The notes: generated from the letters alone by a model not told the origin. A DNA stretch of 64,000 nucleotides from Nitzschia sp. pyKryTriq1 (GCA_956465555.1 OY101121.1:2256722-2320721); one strand, 5' to 3'. Positions 52,287 through 62,936 are shown, counted from the first letter of the stretch. Program-made: numbers and translations.

Positions 52287-54023
52287 ATGACGCTACAAGT
52301 ACCAGTACTGTCTTCATCCACCAGCAGCCCCAATCATAATAGTAGTACTTGTAGTAGTAAGCCCAAAGCCGTCTTGGGAATTGACAATGGGACGCAAGGG
52401 TTAACCGTACTCTTGGTCTCTATCGAGGATCCCTCCTTGCCGGTGGTTGCCACAGGCGAAGCCACATATGGATTTGTGCCCGATTTGCCGGAAGGATGCT
52501 ACGAACAACGAGCCAGTGATTGGGAAGACGCCCTGCAGTCATCACTGGATCAAATTCGAACAGAGATGCATGGATATGAAATTGTGGCAGTGGGAGTGGC
52601 AGGTCAAATGCACGGACAAGTGCTGGTAGACTCCTCGGGGAAAGCCTTGGGAACTGTCCGTTTGTGGTGTGATGCTCGGAATCAAAAACAAGCCGATGAA
52701 TTGTCCGAATGGTTATGCTTGGGAATTACAACGGGATCCTCGCCCTCCTTGCCGAAACGAATGACTGTTGCCCGATGGTTGTGGACGGTCCAAAATCAAC
52801 CCGAATTGGCGCGACAAACGGACTTTATGACGACCCCAGCAGGATGGTTGAGTTTTCGATTGACTCAAAACAAATCTTTGGGGATCGGTGATGCGTCGGG
52901 AATGTTTCCTATGGATGCCACGACACGGAACTACCGGATGGATTATCTAGAAATAGTCGATTCCAAAATGAAACAAGCCTATCCGGACATGCCAAGTGTA
53001 TCCACAATATTGCCCAAAGTGGTTCCGTGTGGACACGATGCGGGGTTTGTCTCGGCCGAAGCGGCGGAACGATGGGGATTGCCAGTGGGAATCCCCGTGG
53101 CGCCAGCCGAAGGCGATCAACCCGCGGCTCTTGTGGGGAGTTTGATTGGCAATGCGGGGATGGTCTCGTGTAGTTTTGGAACCTCGGTATGTGCCAATTT
53201 AGTGGGAACAGCACAAGATGCCAAGATTCAATCTCCCATGGTCAATCATTTCAGTGCCGTCAATGGCCAGCCGATTTACATGGTCTGGCTACGGAATGGG
53301 ACGACATTTTTCAATAGTATGGTCCAATCGTATGGTGGAAACTTTGAAGAAATCATGCCCCACGTCTTGGCAGCTCCCTACGATTGCGGCGGCTTATTAT
53401 CCCTCCCCTTTATGGACGACGAACCTGGTTTGGAAGTCCATCAAGGAGGAACCGCTTTGACGATTGGGTGGAATCCTGCCAATACTACGAAAAATAGTGG
53501 TGCCGGGAATGCCTGCAAAGCGGCATTACTATCCACCATTTTCAATCTATTGAAAGGAACGAAATTTCTCCAATCGCAAGAAATCCCCATGACGGAAATT
53601 CTCTTGTCGGGAGGACTCACCAAGACTCCCGAGTGTGGTCAAATCATCGCGGATGTATTTGGATTGCCCGTACGTTTGTTGGAAGGTGCCGAAGAAGGAT
53701 GCTCGTGGGGAGCAGCCGTCTTGGCCAAATACCGATACATTCAACAACAACAAGAAGAAGAACAACAACAAGAAGAACATCAGCAGCAGCAGCAGCAGCA
53801 GCAGAGCAGTACTCGTACTACGACACACCATTCTTCCTTCGTATTAATACCGCCGGATCCTTATTATTCTGACTGGCCGCTCTTTCTAGAATCCATTCCG
53901 GCGCGTCCCACTCGCGTCTTTCAACCTCACGCGGACGCTGTTCCTGTCTATGAAAGTGTGTATCGACGCTATCAAAAGTTGCTTGCCTTGCAATCCTCCT
54001 TGCAAGAAGCCGTCGTACTGTAG
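52287..54023 (+). CDS. XYLB: D-xylulokinase (FGGY carbohydrate kinase)
   Basis: A single-exon, 578-residue protein. The first ATG is at 52287 (MTLQVPVLSS). It phosphorylates D-xylulose with ATP to xylulose 5-phosphate, feeding the pentose phosphate pathway. The FGGY N-domain begins VLGIDNGTQGLTVLLV (phosphate-binding loop, near residue 30), then GVAGQMHGQVL and a substrate-region SGMFPMD. The C-domain shows PVAPAEGDQPAALVGSLIGN, SCSFGTSVCANLVG and the adenosine motif LLSGGLTKTPECG followed by GCSWGAAVLAKY. Length is slightly above the usual 480-520 because of an insert of Glu/Gln runs at about residues 485-508. The N-terminus has no obvious targeting signal, so a cytosolic location is likely. 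FGGY members are similar, and ribulokinase or another pentulose kinase is the main alternative. Confidence 0.82.
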   Translation: MTLQVPVLSSSTSSPNHNSSTCSSKPKAVLGIDNGTQGLTVLLVSIEDPSLPVVATGEATYGFVPDLPEGCYEQRASDWEDALQSSLDQIRTEMHGYEIVAVGVAGQMHGQVLVDSSGKALGTVRLWCDARNQKQADELSEWLCLGITTGSSPSLPKRMTVARWLWTVQNQPELARQTDFMTTPAGWLSFRLTQNKSLGIGDASGMFPMDATTRNYRMDYLEIVDSKMKQAYPDMPSVSTILPKVVPCGHDAGFVSAEAAERWGLPVGIPVAPAEGDQPAALVGSLIGNAGMVSCSFGTSVCANLVGTAQDAKIQSPMVNHFSAVNGQPIYMVWLRNGTTFFNSMVQSYGGNFEEIMPHVLAAPYDCGGLLSLPFMDDEPGLEVHQGGTALTIGWNPANTTKNSGAGNACKAALLSTIFNLLKGTKFLQSQEIPMTEILLSGGLTKTPECGQIIADVFGLPVRLLEGAEEGCSWGAAVLAKYRYIQQQQEEEQQQEEHQQQQQQQQSSTRTTTHHSSFVLIPPDPYYSDWPLFLESIPARPTRVFQPHADAVPVYESVYRRYQKLLALQSSLQEAVVL

Positions 54024-54757
54024 TAAGTAGTCAGTAGTCTCCTCGACAATAAATAAACGAAAAATTGTTAATAATAATAAATAAAAAGAGAGTAGAAGAG
54101 TAAGATTGATAGATACGCTCTCGCTCTACTAGAGTATGTAGTTCTACGACGGTCTCTCATTCTCTCTATACTACAGTAGTAGGCTACAGTAGTAGTAGTA
54201 GATGTGATCGTCGACGTTTTATACGCCACAAGAGGAACTACTAATATAATAGCACAGGCCCATACGGCCATACAATAATTCGTCACGAAGAGGAAATCTC
54301 TCGATACTAATAATAATATAGAAATAGGTACATATTTCTTCAAATAGAAGTTATTTCTATCCACAATACTATTATAATTGGCCAAGTACTGTACTGCTAC
54401 CACTGAACTAGTACGTACAGTAATCGAAATGGAACATCAGCGTAGGTATCGTGCGTATGAATGAATGAATAAATGAATCGATCAACGCACCCCGCCCATA
54501 TTCTTCCGTACGCTTCTTTCCACATTCAACTTCCCCTATCATTCTGACCTTTCCAGTATCTCATTCATCCATCCATTCATCCATCCATCCATCCATCCAC
54601 CGAACATTACCCTCGTCTCTTCTCTCCCAGTCTAATAATAAGCAAGGACGATATAGTGAACTGAACGAGTCAGTCAGTCAGTCGCCCCGCAGGTCCATCA
54701 TCATCGTCATAGTCATCGTCATCATCATCATCTCGTCCATCATATCATATCGTTCGA
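54024..54757. other. Gene-free convergent spacer
   Basis: Between the xylulokinase gene and the 53-residue spliced gene. It includes a CATC run (about 54561-54600). No exon is seen. Confidence 0.55.
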
Positions 54758-55154
54758 CTACTTGCTGACGGTGGGAAGATCAGGCAGCTTGGACCTGCTG
54801 TCTTTCATTTCCTAAAATATACATCAAAGAAGTAAAGATAATAGATGAGAAGAGATGAGATGAGATGAGATGGATGAATGAATGCATGAATGATGAACGA
54901 GTGATATCCAGCGCAACTCTTCATCGATCTCACGTATCGTATCGTATCGTATCGTATCGTACTGTTGGTACTGTTTGTATTGTATACTGCTGTTGTTGTT
55001 CGTACGCACATACCGGTACGGTATTATATTATATTATAGTACGTACCTGATCTGTCTTTTGCCGCGACTTGTAGTAATCCGCGGCATTTCGGACCGTTTT
55101 GCACTTTTCCAATTGTGCCATCAGCTGAGCGGGAACGGGAAGCGGATCGGCCAT
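54758..55154 (-). CDS. Small spliced gene, 53-residue protein of unknown function
   Basis: Two short exons on the minus strand: 55154..55047 and 54811..54758, with a 235-bp intron (GTACGT...ATTTTAG, phase 0). Exon 1 encodes 36 residues starting MADPLPVPAQLMAQLEKC and exon 2 encodes 17 residues plus stop, from EMKDSRSKLPDLPTV. Both exons are in frame, the splice sites are canonical, and the composition (charged, Lys/Asp/Glu-rich, no homopolymers) differs sharply from the repeat-rich flanks. The predicted product is helical and soluble, with no signal peptide or membrane span. It is too short for usual ORF thresholds. I do not recognise the family. It could be a subunit of a larger complex, but that is a guess. 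The intron contains GTATC tandem repeats (about 54932-54961). Confidence 0.6.
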
Positions 55155-55698
55155 TATTTCTTTCTTTCGTTGTAGTATTAGTATTAGTATTACTATTACT
55201 ATTATTAGTAGTACGTAGTTCTGATGTTAAATGTCGAATGGAATTGGAATTGGAATGATGCTAATAATAATAATCTTGCGGAGATTATTTTGACAATGGA
55301 TGATGCGATGAAGAGCTATGAAGAGGGAAACCCGCCCCCCCCACACGCTGCGCTATCGCATACCGCATAGGCACGCGGTAAGAAATGCACAGCGACCGCA
55401 GTGACCACCGCGCCATGGTAGTCGACGCGAGACCGACGAAGCACTATCATCATCCTCGACAGAACTCTCTCGAGCCAACAGTTCATCGCGAGGAGAGATC
55501 ATATGTTGTATACACGTGGCAGTTTAGTTCGGGGGCGGGGCAGAGAGCCGGGGGCGTGGCGGGCGGGGCGGGGGGTACCACAGAAATACCGTACATACAG
55601 GTACAGTACTGGTACTGTAGGCGAGCGCATGACATCGAATCGAATAAATATCTAGTTTATGACTGCGCTCTGAATATTCGCGTACTCACCCTGGCGGT
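55155..55698. other. Gene-free spacer, GC-rich in part
   Basis: Upstream of the small spliced gene. There is a G-rich stretch near 55528-55575 and a CCCGCCCCCCCC tract near 55332. No gene is seen. Confidence 0.5.
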
Positions 55699-56200
55699 CT
55701 AGGACACCCCGCGGGCTGAGAGCAGTTGGGCGTGAACCCGGAAAATTGTTTGTATGTAGTGTGTTGAGATCAGGCTGGAAGGTTGTAAAGTGGAGTTGAT
55801 AGTCGAGGAGGGGGAAATAGGGACGCTATGTCCCGGAAGCAGGGTCAGGCCATGGAGGTGGGCGTATTGGCACGTCCAACGCCGGCCAAGGTGGCGTCCC
55901 GACGGAGATGTCGATGTAGATTCGCGCCACACTTTGAGCTTGCCGATAAATTCATCTTTAGTAAGTTCTGCTTCAAGATGATTGAGTTCAGATGTTGCTT
56001 GGCAGGCCTGGAGGAATAGGTGAGTGAGATCGGATGAATGGACGAATTTCTTCGCAGTTTCTTCGCCCATGGTGGTGTCTTGGTCTTCCGATGCTTCCGA
56101 GATGGAAGGAAGAGAGTTGGGATCACCCTCATCGTTGGGAGAAAGTTTGGAAAGGTTGGCCATTGTCGGGAAACGGCTACGGTGTTGGGGCTGGTAAGGT
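55699..56200 (-). pseudogene. Relic of a retroelement polyprotein (region before reverse transcriptase)
   Basis: A minus-strand open frame (ATG at 56163, open slightly upstream, stop near 55699) encodes LTKDEFIGKLKVWRESTST followed by SPSGRHLG. That resembles a motif I recall from reverse-transcriptase polyproteins common in diatom and other eukaryote genomes, where it precedes the RT domain. A later piece, IFRVHAQLLSARG, resembles the segment that normally follows about 50 residues on. The middle fits less well, and the RT catalytic part (YxDD) is absent, so it looks truncated and degenerate. No terminal repeats or target-site duplication could be found. Assignment to a particular retroelement class is uncertain. 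Confidence 0.5.
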
Positions 56201-57081
56201 ACTTGCTATAAATTTAGCTTTCGGTTTCGTGCGTCGGAGAAACTATAGGCGAACGCATGACAGATCGCAACGTACGAGGGTTAGACCTGAGGTCTGAGGT
56301 GGTCTGGCTAGTCTAGCGGACGAGCGAGGAGGATCAAGAACAAGAAGAACCTTTTCTCGTCTACTCACTCGTAGACTACTTAGTAGTACCGGTACCGGCG
56401 GTACAGTGCATCCTAACCCCGCCGGAGTACTACTTTCGAGGCTACAGTACTTCAACGCCACAACAAGAACGAAGAAACTATCTCTACTGTACTACTAGCT
56501 ACTAGTAGTAGAGGGCGAAACTTCTTTCTTCTTTAATTGTTGAATGATGATGATGAGTTTGGTTCGCCTTCTTGGTGGATGTACTACGACGAACGGCGGT
56601 CGTGTAGTAGTACTACTGTAACAAGAAGAACACCACCACCACCGGACTACTAGTCTCCTAGACTTCCTTCTAATTACTCGTATCGTACTACTACTAGTAC
56701 ATCTTTACGAGCTTTGTTGTTGAGTAGTACTAACCGATCGTCGTCGCGAGCGAGGACTGTTCGAGATCATGCCGCCGCGTCAAGTAGTAGCTTCTTCTTT
56801 TAGTATGCTCCTCCTCCTCTTTTGAATGAGCGCAAACAAGTTTGAATCCACAGGGATCTGGTGGTGGTACTCGTAGTACCTCCTGGTGGCATGTGTCCTA
56901 CTAAAGTACTAGTAGTAGTCTACATGCTGCTGGTAGGCTACTACCAGAATGAATGATTCCAGCATTGACCGCCGACCGTAGTAGGACTAAATTTCGACGA
57001 GGCACCACGACGGTTGCTATTGCGAGGGTTTGCTCGAGCAGAAACAAGAAGCGATGGCGACCTTGTTGTTGTTGTTCATGT
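56201..57081. other. Gene-free spacer
   Basis: Past the retroelement relic. It has TACCGGTA at 56387 and CTACTAGTAG at 56499. No supported exon or RNA gene. Confidence 0.5.
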
Positions 57082-59166
57082 TCAGATAATCATTCCATGG
57101 CTGCTTTCTTCTCGTTGGTAGTCAGTTTCGGCAAGAACATCGCAGTCGTCGTCGTCGTCGTCACGACCACTCTTTGAACAAAACGTTATTCTTGTTGTTT
57201 GGTGTTCCTTTGCAAATCTCCACAATTCGTAAATGGGCCATGCCGAAAACACCACTCCCATTCCAATGGCGGCGTATCCTAGGTGGCTCGAGAGGGTCAC
57301 TTTGTCTTGTACGTGGCTCAAAAAGGCTTGCGATTGGGCGACACAAGACCCATCACAAGTACCTACAATCAATTCTGTAGGTCGATTCCAGTAGTGATAC
57401 GATGGTTCCGCCTGGTGGTCGTAGGCAGCATCATCGTCTATTCCATAATCATGATATCGAAATTGGACATACTCTTCCAGCGTCACCACACCAGCATCGC
57501 CATCATTATTAGTCGCGTCGTCGTCGGTCTCGGCTACTTCTTCTTGTTGTTCATCATCGGTTTGTCCATGCCTCGTCACTGATGCCGTAGTACTACGAAA
57601 TCGATTCCAATGAATACACGACACTCGAGTCTCCACTGTGGTCTCACAGTAGACATCCGGATTGGAGGGACATGCCCAGTCACCGCCCCACGAGACTGAT
57701 ACCGATACTGGTATCACCCCGGCCCCTGATTTGGATTGACAAAATTCCTCCTCGCCGCCACCGCCGCTGCCATTGTCGGATGATCCCAGTAAGACTGTTG
57801 CATCCCCCAACGTCCACGCTGCACCCATGTACATGGAGGTCCAATTGTAATATCCTCCTCCTCCTCCTGCACCGTTGTTGTTGTTGTTGTTGTTTGTTGA
57901 TGATGTCAAGATTTGCTCATTCGACCATGTCCGTTCATTTGCAAATTCCTTGCCGACAAGGGCCCAACTCATCCTGGCGAATAAAAAAGCAACCCCTATA
58001 GCCACAAACTTTAACAACAATAATCCAGCAGCAGCAGCAGCAGATGATTTCTTCTTGTTGGCCTGATCCTGATTATCATGAGTATCATTGCTGTTGTTTG
58101 GGAGGATACGGAGGAGAACCCTCGTAAAAAAGTTGGACACGAAACTTGATTTCCCCCACGAAAGTAGACAGGCCGCCAGATAGGAACCAAAACTGATCAA
58201 AAACGCTGCCATTTGAATCCGAATCATTGAATTGTTGTTGCTGCTGTTGCTGCTGTTGCTGTTGTTGTTGTTGCTGTTGTTGTTCCCAAAGTAAAAGTAA
58301 TTGGATTCATCTTCATAATCCAGGCTTGTCGCAAAGCATTTTTGAAGGAATGTAATCCCCGAGACGAACAGTACCATTAAAAAGAAACAAACGTACGGGC
58401 ACACCCCGCCCCAACAAAAGAACGAAGTCTCTATATCGATACTCAATTCGTCGTCGTCGTCGGCGTCGCCGTCATCTCCGTCGTCATCCTCCTCCTCCCC
58501 GCCTTCAATATTATTCTCCTCGCCGTCGTTATCATGCTGGATATTAGCCATGGATTTTTGTCGATCAAGAGATAATAATACTGTCAATCTCGATAGAAAG
58601 CCACCAGCAGCCGCATCGCCAGACGTTGGATCATTGGGTAGCTGATGATGACGGTGGTCGTCATCAAAGTCGTCGTCATAGGAGTCGCCACTTAAAGAAC
58701 TCACTTGAAGGGATGGGACCTGTAGCTGCATCTGCTGATCATCGCGGTCGTCCTTGCTGCTGTTGTTGTTGTTTACGTTCTCGCTCTGTTGGTCAATTAT
58801 TAAATTGTTCCTCGTCGAAGGAGGATGAGAATCATGATTGTCGGCACTAGTATCACCTGTGAGGACGGGCAGTTTTATTTTCGCTTCGACTTCCAACAAC
58901 GGAACGGCTCGATCATCACGTTGTTGTTGCGTTCTTCTTGTTCTTGTGTCGTCCCCCACGGCAACGGTTGTTTTTGTTCTAGCATCGACTGAAATATTCG
59001 AATTCAAATGTGTATATTCCCAAGCTAATAATAGCACCAATGCATTCATATTCAAACAAAAGCCAAAGAGATAGGAATACGACGGATCATCGGACCACAG
59101 ACACAGCAATGTGCCGAAAAGAAGTGCGACTAGCGACGACCCATACCAGTCCGGGAGCTTCCACAT
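57082..59166 (-). CDS. Multi-span membrane protein with Cys-containing lumenal segment, unknown function
   Basis: A single-exon, 694-residue protein starting at the ATG at 59166 (MWKLPDWYGSSLVALLFG). About six hydrophobic spans are visible: residues about 12-30, 33-52, 245-270, 315-340, 375-400 and 637-660. Between spans 2 and 3 lies a long Asp/Glu/Asn/Gln-rich region. Between spans 5 and 6 is a region of about 230 residues containing WACPSNPDVYCETTVETRVSC and a later GTCDGSC, suggesting disulfides on the extracellular or lumenal side. Asn-rich runs interrupt it. The architecture resembles lineage-specific stramenopile membrane families, but I do not recognise it. No transporter, kinase or channel signature is seen. 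Confidence 0.72.
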   Translation of the reverse strand: MWKLPDWYGSSLVALLFGTLLCLWSDDPSYSYLFGFCLNMNALVLLLAWEYTHLNSNISVDARTKTTVAVGDDTRTRRTQQQRDDRAVPLLEVEAKIKLPVLTGDTSADNHDSHPPSTRNNLIIDQQSENVNNNNSSKDDRDDQQMQLQVPSLQVSSLSGDSYDDDFDDDHRHHQLPNDPTSGDAAAGGFLSRLTVLLSLDRQKSMANIQHDNDGEENNIEGGEEEDDDGDDGDADDDDELSIDIETSFFCWGGVCPYVCFFLMVLFVSGITFLQKCFATSLDYEDESNYFYFGNNNSNNNNSNSSNSSNNNSMIRIQMAAFLISFGSYLAACLLSWGKSSFVSNFFTRVLLRILPNNSNDTHDNQDQANKKKSSAAAAAGLLLLKFVAIGVAFLFARMSWALVGKEFANERTWSNEQILTSSTNNNNNNNGAGGGGGYYNWTSMYMGAAWTLGDATVLLGSSDNGSGGGGEEEFCQSKSGAGVIPVSVSVSWGGDWACPSNPDVYCETTVETRVSCIHWNRFRSTTASVTRHGQTDDEQQEEVAETDDDATNNDGDAGVVTLEEYVQFRYHDYGIDDDAAYDHQAEPSYHYWNRPTELIVGTCDGSCVAQSQAFLSHVQDKVTLSSHLGYAAIGMGVVFSAWPIYELWRFAKEHQTTRITFCSKSGRDDDDDDCDVLAETDYQREESSHGMII

Positions 59167-60280
59167 AATAGCTAATGATACTGCTGTCGTACTAATGATG
59201 TAAAGAATATATGATGTAATGAATAGATGATGTAATGGATGTGAGTATAGTGTGCAGCAATGGTGGTGTTCTTGACTTCTATCTCATCGTTTTTAGAGGT
59301 ATAGATGCGATGATGGATGCTGATGGGAGCGAAGCTGAAGATGCGATGATGATGATGATGATTCGATGATTGATTCTTCTCTTAGTTCCTTATTTTGGTT
59401 TTGATCGGCGATCGCCGATACCCCCGCTTGCCCGCCCCGCGCGTCTGTGACGATTGGCGATCGCCACCACGACCACGCACACACGCCGACCGCTTGGTAC
59501 CCGCGCTCGCCGGCCGACCCCTCGCCATGCGCGCCCGTCTGTTCTCGCTTCTTGTGTTTTATTTGGGGGGGGGGGGGGCGGCCCGGCCGGCCGTGTCTCG
59601 CTCCCCCGCCCCCCGCGCCCCCGCCCTCGCTCGAGGGCCGTACGTACGTACATACAACAGCATAATATCTTCTCGTACCCATTGGCAAGCTACTGTAGTA
59701 CGTACGTAAGATGCAAGCGCGCGCGCGCGAGATCTGAGAATGTTCTACTTGTAGTACAGTACTACTCTCTCTCTACTAGTAGTAGCTAAGAGAGAGAGAG
59801 AGAGTCAGTCTCTCTACTTGTAATCAACTACTATAAAGGGAATTTCACTACTAGTAGAGAGAAAAACTATCTAAACGACCGGACCACGCAGAAGGTACAG
59901 TACTACTACTCTCTGGCGCTGACGTCTCGTCCCCCGTAGTCTACCGGTAGTGACCGTACTACTATAGCGACGGACGCGATAACACGCTGTTTCAATAATC
60001 TTGCGACTCCTGTACTACATGCACTGCAGCTCCTTGACGAGGATGGGGGGGGGGGGGAGGAAGAGAAAAAGAAGATGCCATTCCTCCTTCTGTTCTTGAG
60101 AGGGAACACAGAAAGATGTACTATTATGTTCTTGGAACATACTACTTGTACCGAGTCAACTGCCGGCACGATACAACGAATCGGCGAGTCTTTTAAACAA
60201 CGATTCCTTGGCACGACACGAGGACACGGCATGCTCGACGAGGAGTTCAAGTCGATGCCCAATAAATGGCAAGAATGGCA
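59167..60280. other. Gene-free spacer with GC-rich and poly-G tracts
   Basis: Between two minus-strand genes. It holds a very G/C-rich segment (about 59400-59650) with a 14-G run at 59565-59578, a CG dinucleotide run near 59719-59731, CTACTAGTAG at 59773 and 59848, TACCGGTA at 59942 and a 13-G run at 60045-60057. Open frames here look random. Confidence 0.55.
59565..60057. repeat. Two poly-G homopolymers
   Basis: Runs of 14 G (59565-59578) and 13 G (60045-60057). Such tracts are prone to slippage and to sequencing error. Confidence 0.85.
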
Positions 60281-62936
60281 TTATTCAGTATTATTATTTG
60301 TCGTCGATTCTTCAGGTGAGAACGCCCCCGAGACACCAACAACAGCAGACCTGCGTGGCAAATCGTGGCCTTCGTGCTGAACTTGAAACATACGTGGCAC
60401 GACAAAGGCAGCAGCTGACATGACGGATCCCCACAACACACCGATAGCCTGCAGTATCTTCTTTCCAGATCCGTCCATATCCGCAACGCTATGCACAACG
60501 AGCAATATGGTACCCACCAAGGCGATATTGTACATGGCAAGCAACATTTGCTTGGCTTCCCCAAACTGGTCGTCCATGTTGCGTTGCAAGTAGGCCAAGA
60601 CACATCCAACAACCACCATTCCAGCTTCCAACACAATCTGCACAATGAAAAAGGCATCCGTTTCCGACTCACAAACAATGTGCCTCGTGAAGCCTGCTTC
60701 GTCGGCCTCAATGATCTCCGTTGGTTTCGGTGGATCAACAAAGGTAAACGCGAGCAAGATTATAACCTGCGCCACAATGGGTGGCAACGTGTACAAAGCT
60801 GCTTGTGTATTGGTGATCGTTGTTCTGCGAAAGGAAGCTTGGGTTAACCGATACATGCGCCAAAGCTTGACGAATAAAGGTGCCAGCGCCACAACGAAGA
60901 AGAGATGAAAGAACCACATGCGCAGCAGGCACGTAGTTTTTGTATTCTCCCCGAGTAAGGTGAAGGTACCAGAATTCAACAAACCACAGCCAAACACAAA
61001 TGCACATGTGAACCTCCAGTCCGCAAACGCAACGGCGCGGACCTGGCGTTTGCTGTACAAATATGTCCAAAAGAAAGCACAGACCCCCACGCCTGCTAAT
61101 CCAATTATAATCATGATCACGAAGAAAGTGTCGCCCGGAACAATGGTGTCATCGCTCGCTTCAGTGGCAGAAGAGACGGTGAGGATCCGCCATTTTAGGT
61201 TGGCCGTTCCTTGACTTGGTTCAAAAAGCGTTGCTTGGCATACAAAAATACCGGTCGCGCCGACATCATCTGAGTCCTTGACAAACAAGAGCTCCTCGGG
61301 ATATCCCGCCTCCTTTTGCAAGTAAAAGGCTTGTTTTATAGCCTCGTCTTCGCGCGAACTTCCGATATCGACAATAGCTCGTCGTTCTGACACACAGTCT
61401 TTCGAATCGTATTGCACTGTAGTAGGACAGAGTTGAGTTGGATCCGACGCCAAATATTGTGCCGAAGCTTGGGTCCCCGTCGACATGCCAATGAGGTAGT
61501 GCGGCTCGGCATCTTCGTAAATGGCCACAAAAGTATCGGTATCCTGGTAGTTATCAACCAGAAATGTGGTAAAATCCTCAACTAGCACCATATATATGCA
61601 ATGATAAATGGATAGAATATAAAGAACAAAAGTGAGATTGATGAAACACTGAATGCTGCCTGATGTTTGGTTGTTGTGCTCACTTACACTTGTAGTCTAC
61701 CGCCAATACACCATCAAAGACTTGACCTCGTTCTGTTGGCGTGTAGATGGGATGAACGTGGGTCAAACCGATATATCCAGTCTCGTATAGGTAGGGGTCA
61801 CTCCAATGCGGTGTTTGCCGATCCTTTGCATCGCGATACCAGGGACGGTACCGAGCGTCGAATTCCGGCGAATAAAAAGCACCGGTAAAGGTATCATTAC
61901 AAACAGCACCGTTCCCCCCACAATAGGCATATTCCCCCACCAACTCCCTCTGTACTGGTGTCTTACCATCTTCGTAGACACAGGTGTTGCCAGGTTCTCC
62001 GCTTCCATCAGTCGCAAAGGCGTCTCCTGGTGTTTGCGTGACTTCTGCCAATTCATTATAACAAAAATAGGAGCTTGGGATGTATCCCAAACCAGTAGTA
62101 GTAGTAGTAGTATTGTCTGAGACATGTAGAGGCTGTGCGGTCTCGATCGTGTACTTGCGGCACCACTTTTTCCGTTGGAGGCAGCTTTCTTTGCTGATCC
62201 CGCCCGCCGTTTCCAAACCTTCCGGTGTTTCGCAGTCGAGCGTTTGCGAATCCATATCCGGACAGGGTTCATACAGATCACAACCACCCTCGTTATCGTT
62301 ATCGTTATCGTCCTGGCATTCATAAAACCTGATATAGTTGCGACCGGGTTCCAAGATACAATCCACTGGTTCTCCTGAGCGAGGTTCGATACAACTCTTC
62401 AAATGCTTTTCAAAGGCTGGATCGTCCACCGAGTAGCCACTGTTCCCCGGTTCTCGATAGATGGCGAAGTGATAGCCGTTATCATAACCCATTTCATGGC
62501 CGTCTTCCGAAGAAAAAACTATCAGATTGGACGGAAAGCTCGTGATGAGCTTGAGGTAGAGATCGCGATCGCTGGGTCCCAGACGTCCGGATTTGAAACC
62601 CCCCTTTTCTCGCAGCTCTTTTAAAAAGCCGTTAATCTCTTGCGGGGGAGCCAAGAAATCAAGCAATTGATCCTGGATTCGACGTTCGACCTCGTAATTA
62701 AAGTAACTAGCTGGTTCTCGATGATGATTCCGGTGCCGGTACTCGTACTCGTAGTCGCCTGCTGATGCTTGTTCTTGTTGACTGTCGGCAGCAGCATGCT
62801 GTGCACCCACAAAAATGGACCCACACATGATGCCCACTATGAGCAGGAATGCCTCCTTTGCTGCGATTAATTGGCTGGTCCCTATTCTGCTGGTGCTGCT
62901 GCTGCTGTTGCTCCGACTATTGCTGCCGCCACTCAT
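60281..62936 (-). CDS. CACHE-domain 7TM receptor (class C GPCR-like), two exons
   Basis: Exons are 62936..61688 and 61581..60281, 849 residues; the 106-bp intron (GTAAGT...GTGCTAG, phase 1) makes a Phe codon and joins AVDYK to EDFTTFL. The chosen ATG at 62936 lies before the signal sequence FLLIVGIMCGSIFVGA; 62996 is the alternative. The extracellular part (about 100-550) has a dCACHE ligand-sensor pattern: DARYRPWYRDAK, TGYIGLTHVHPIY, GVLAVDY and repeated Cys pairs. Seven membrane spans follow (about 565-805), with class C GABA-B-like features: CLLRMWFFHLFFVVALAPLF, then LWRMYRLTQASF and PIVAQVIILLAFTFVDPPKP. The cytoplasmic tail is short. It probably senses an extracellular small molecule and signals through a G protein; the ligand is unknown. 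Confidence 0.85.

Noticed and set aside
59390-59790. Overlapping Pro/Arg-rich frames in the GC-rich spacer
   Set aside because: Open in several frames on both strands only because GC-rich DNA lacks stop codons.
60075-60380. Plus-strand 101-codon open frame overlapping the 3' end of the 7TM receptor
   Set aside because: It overlaps a well-supported coding exon on the other strand and has no recognisable domain.
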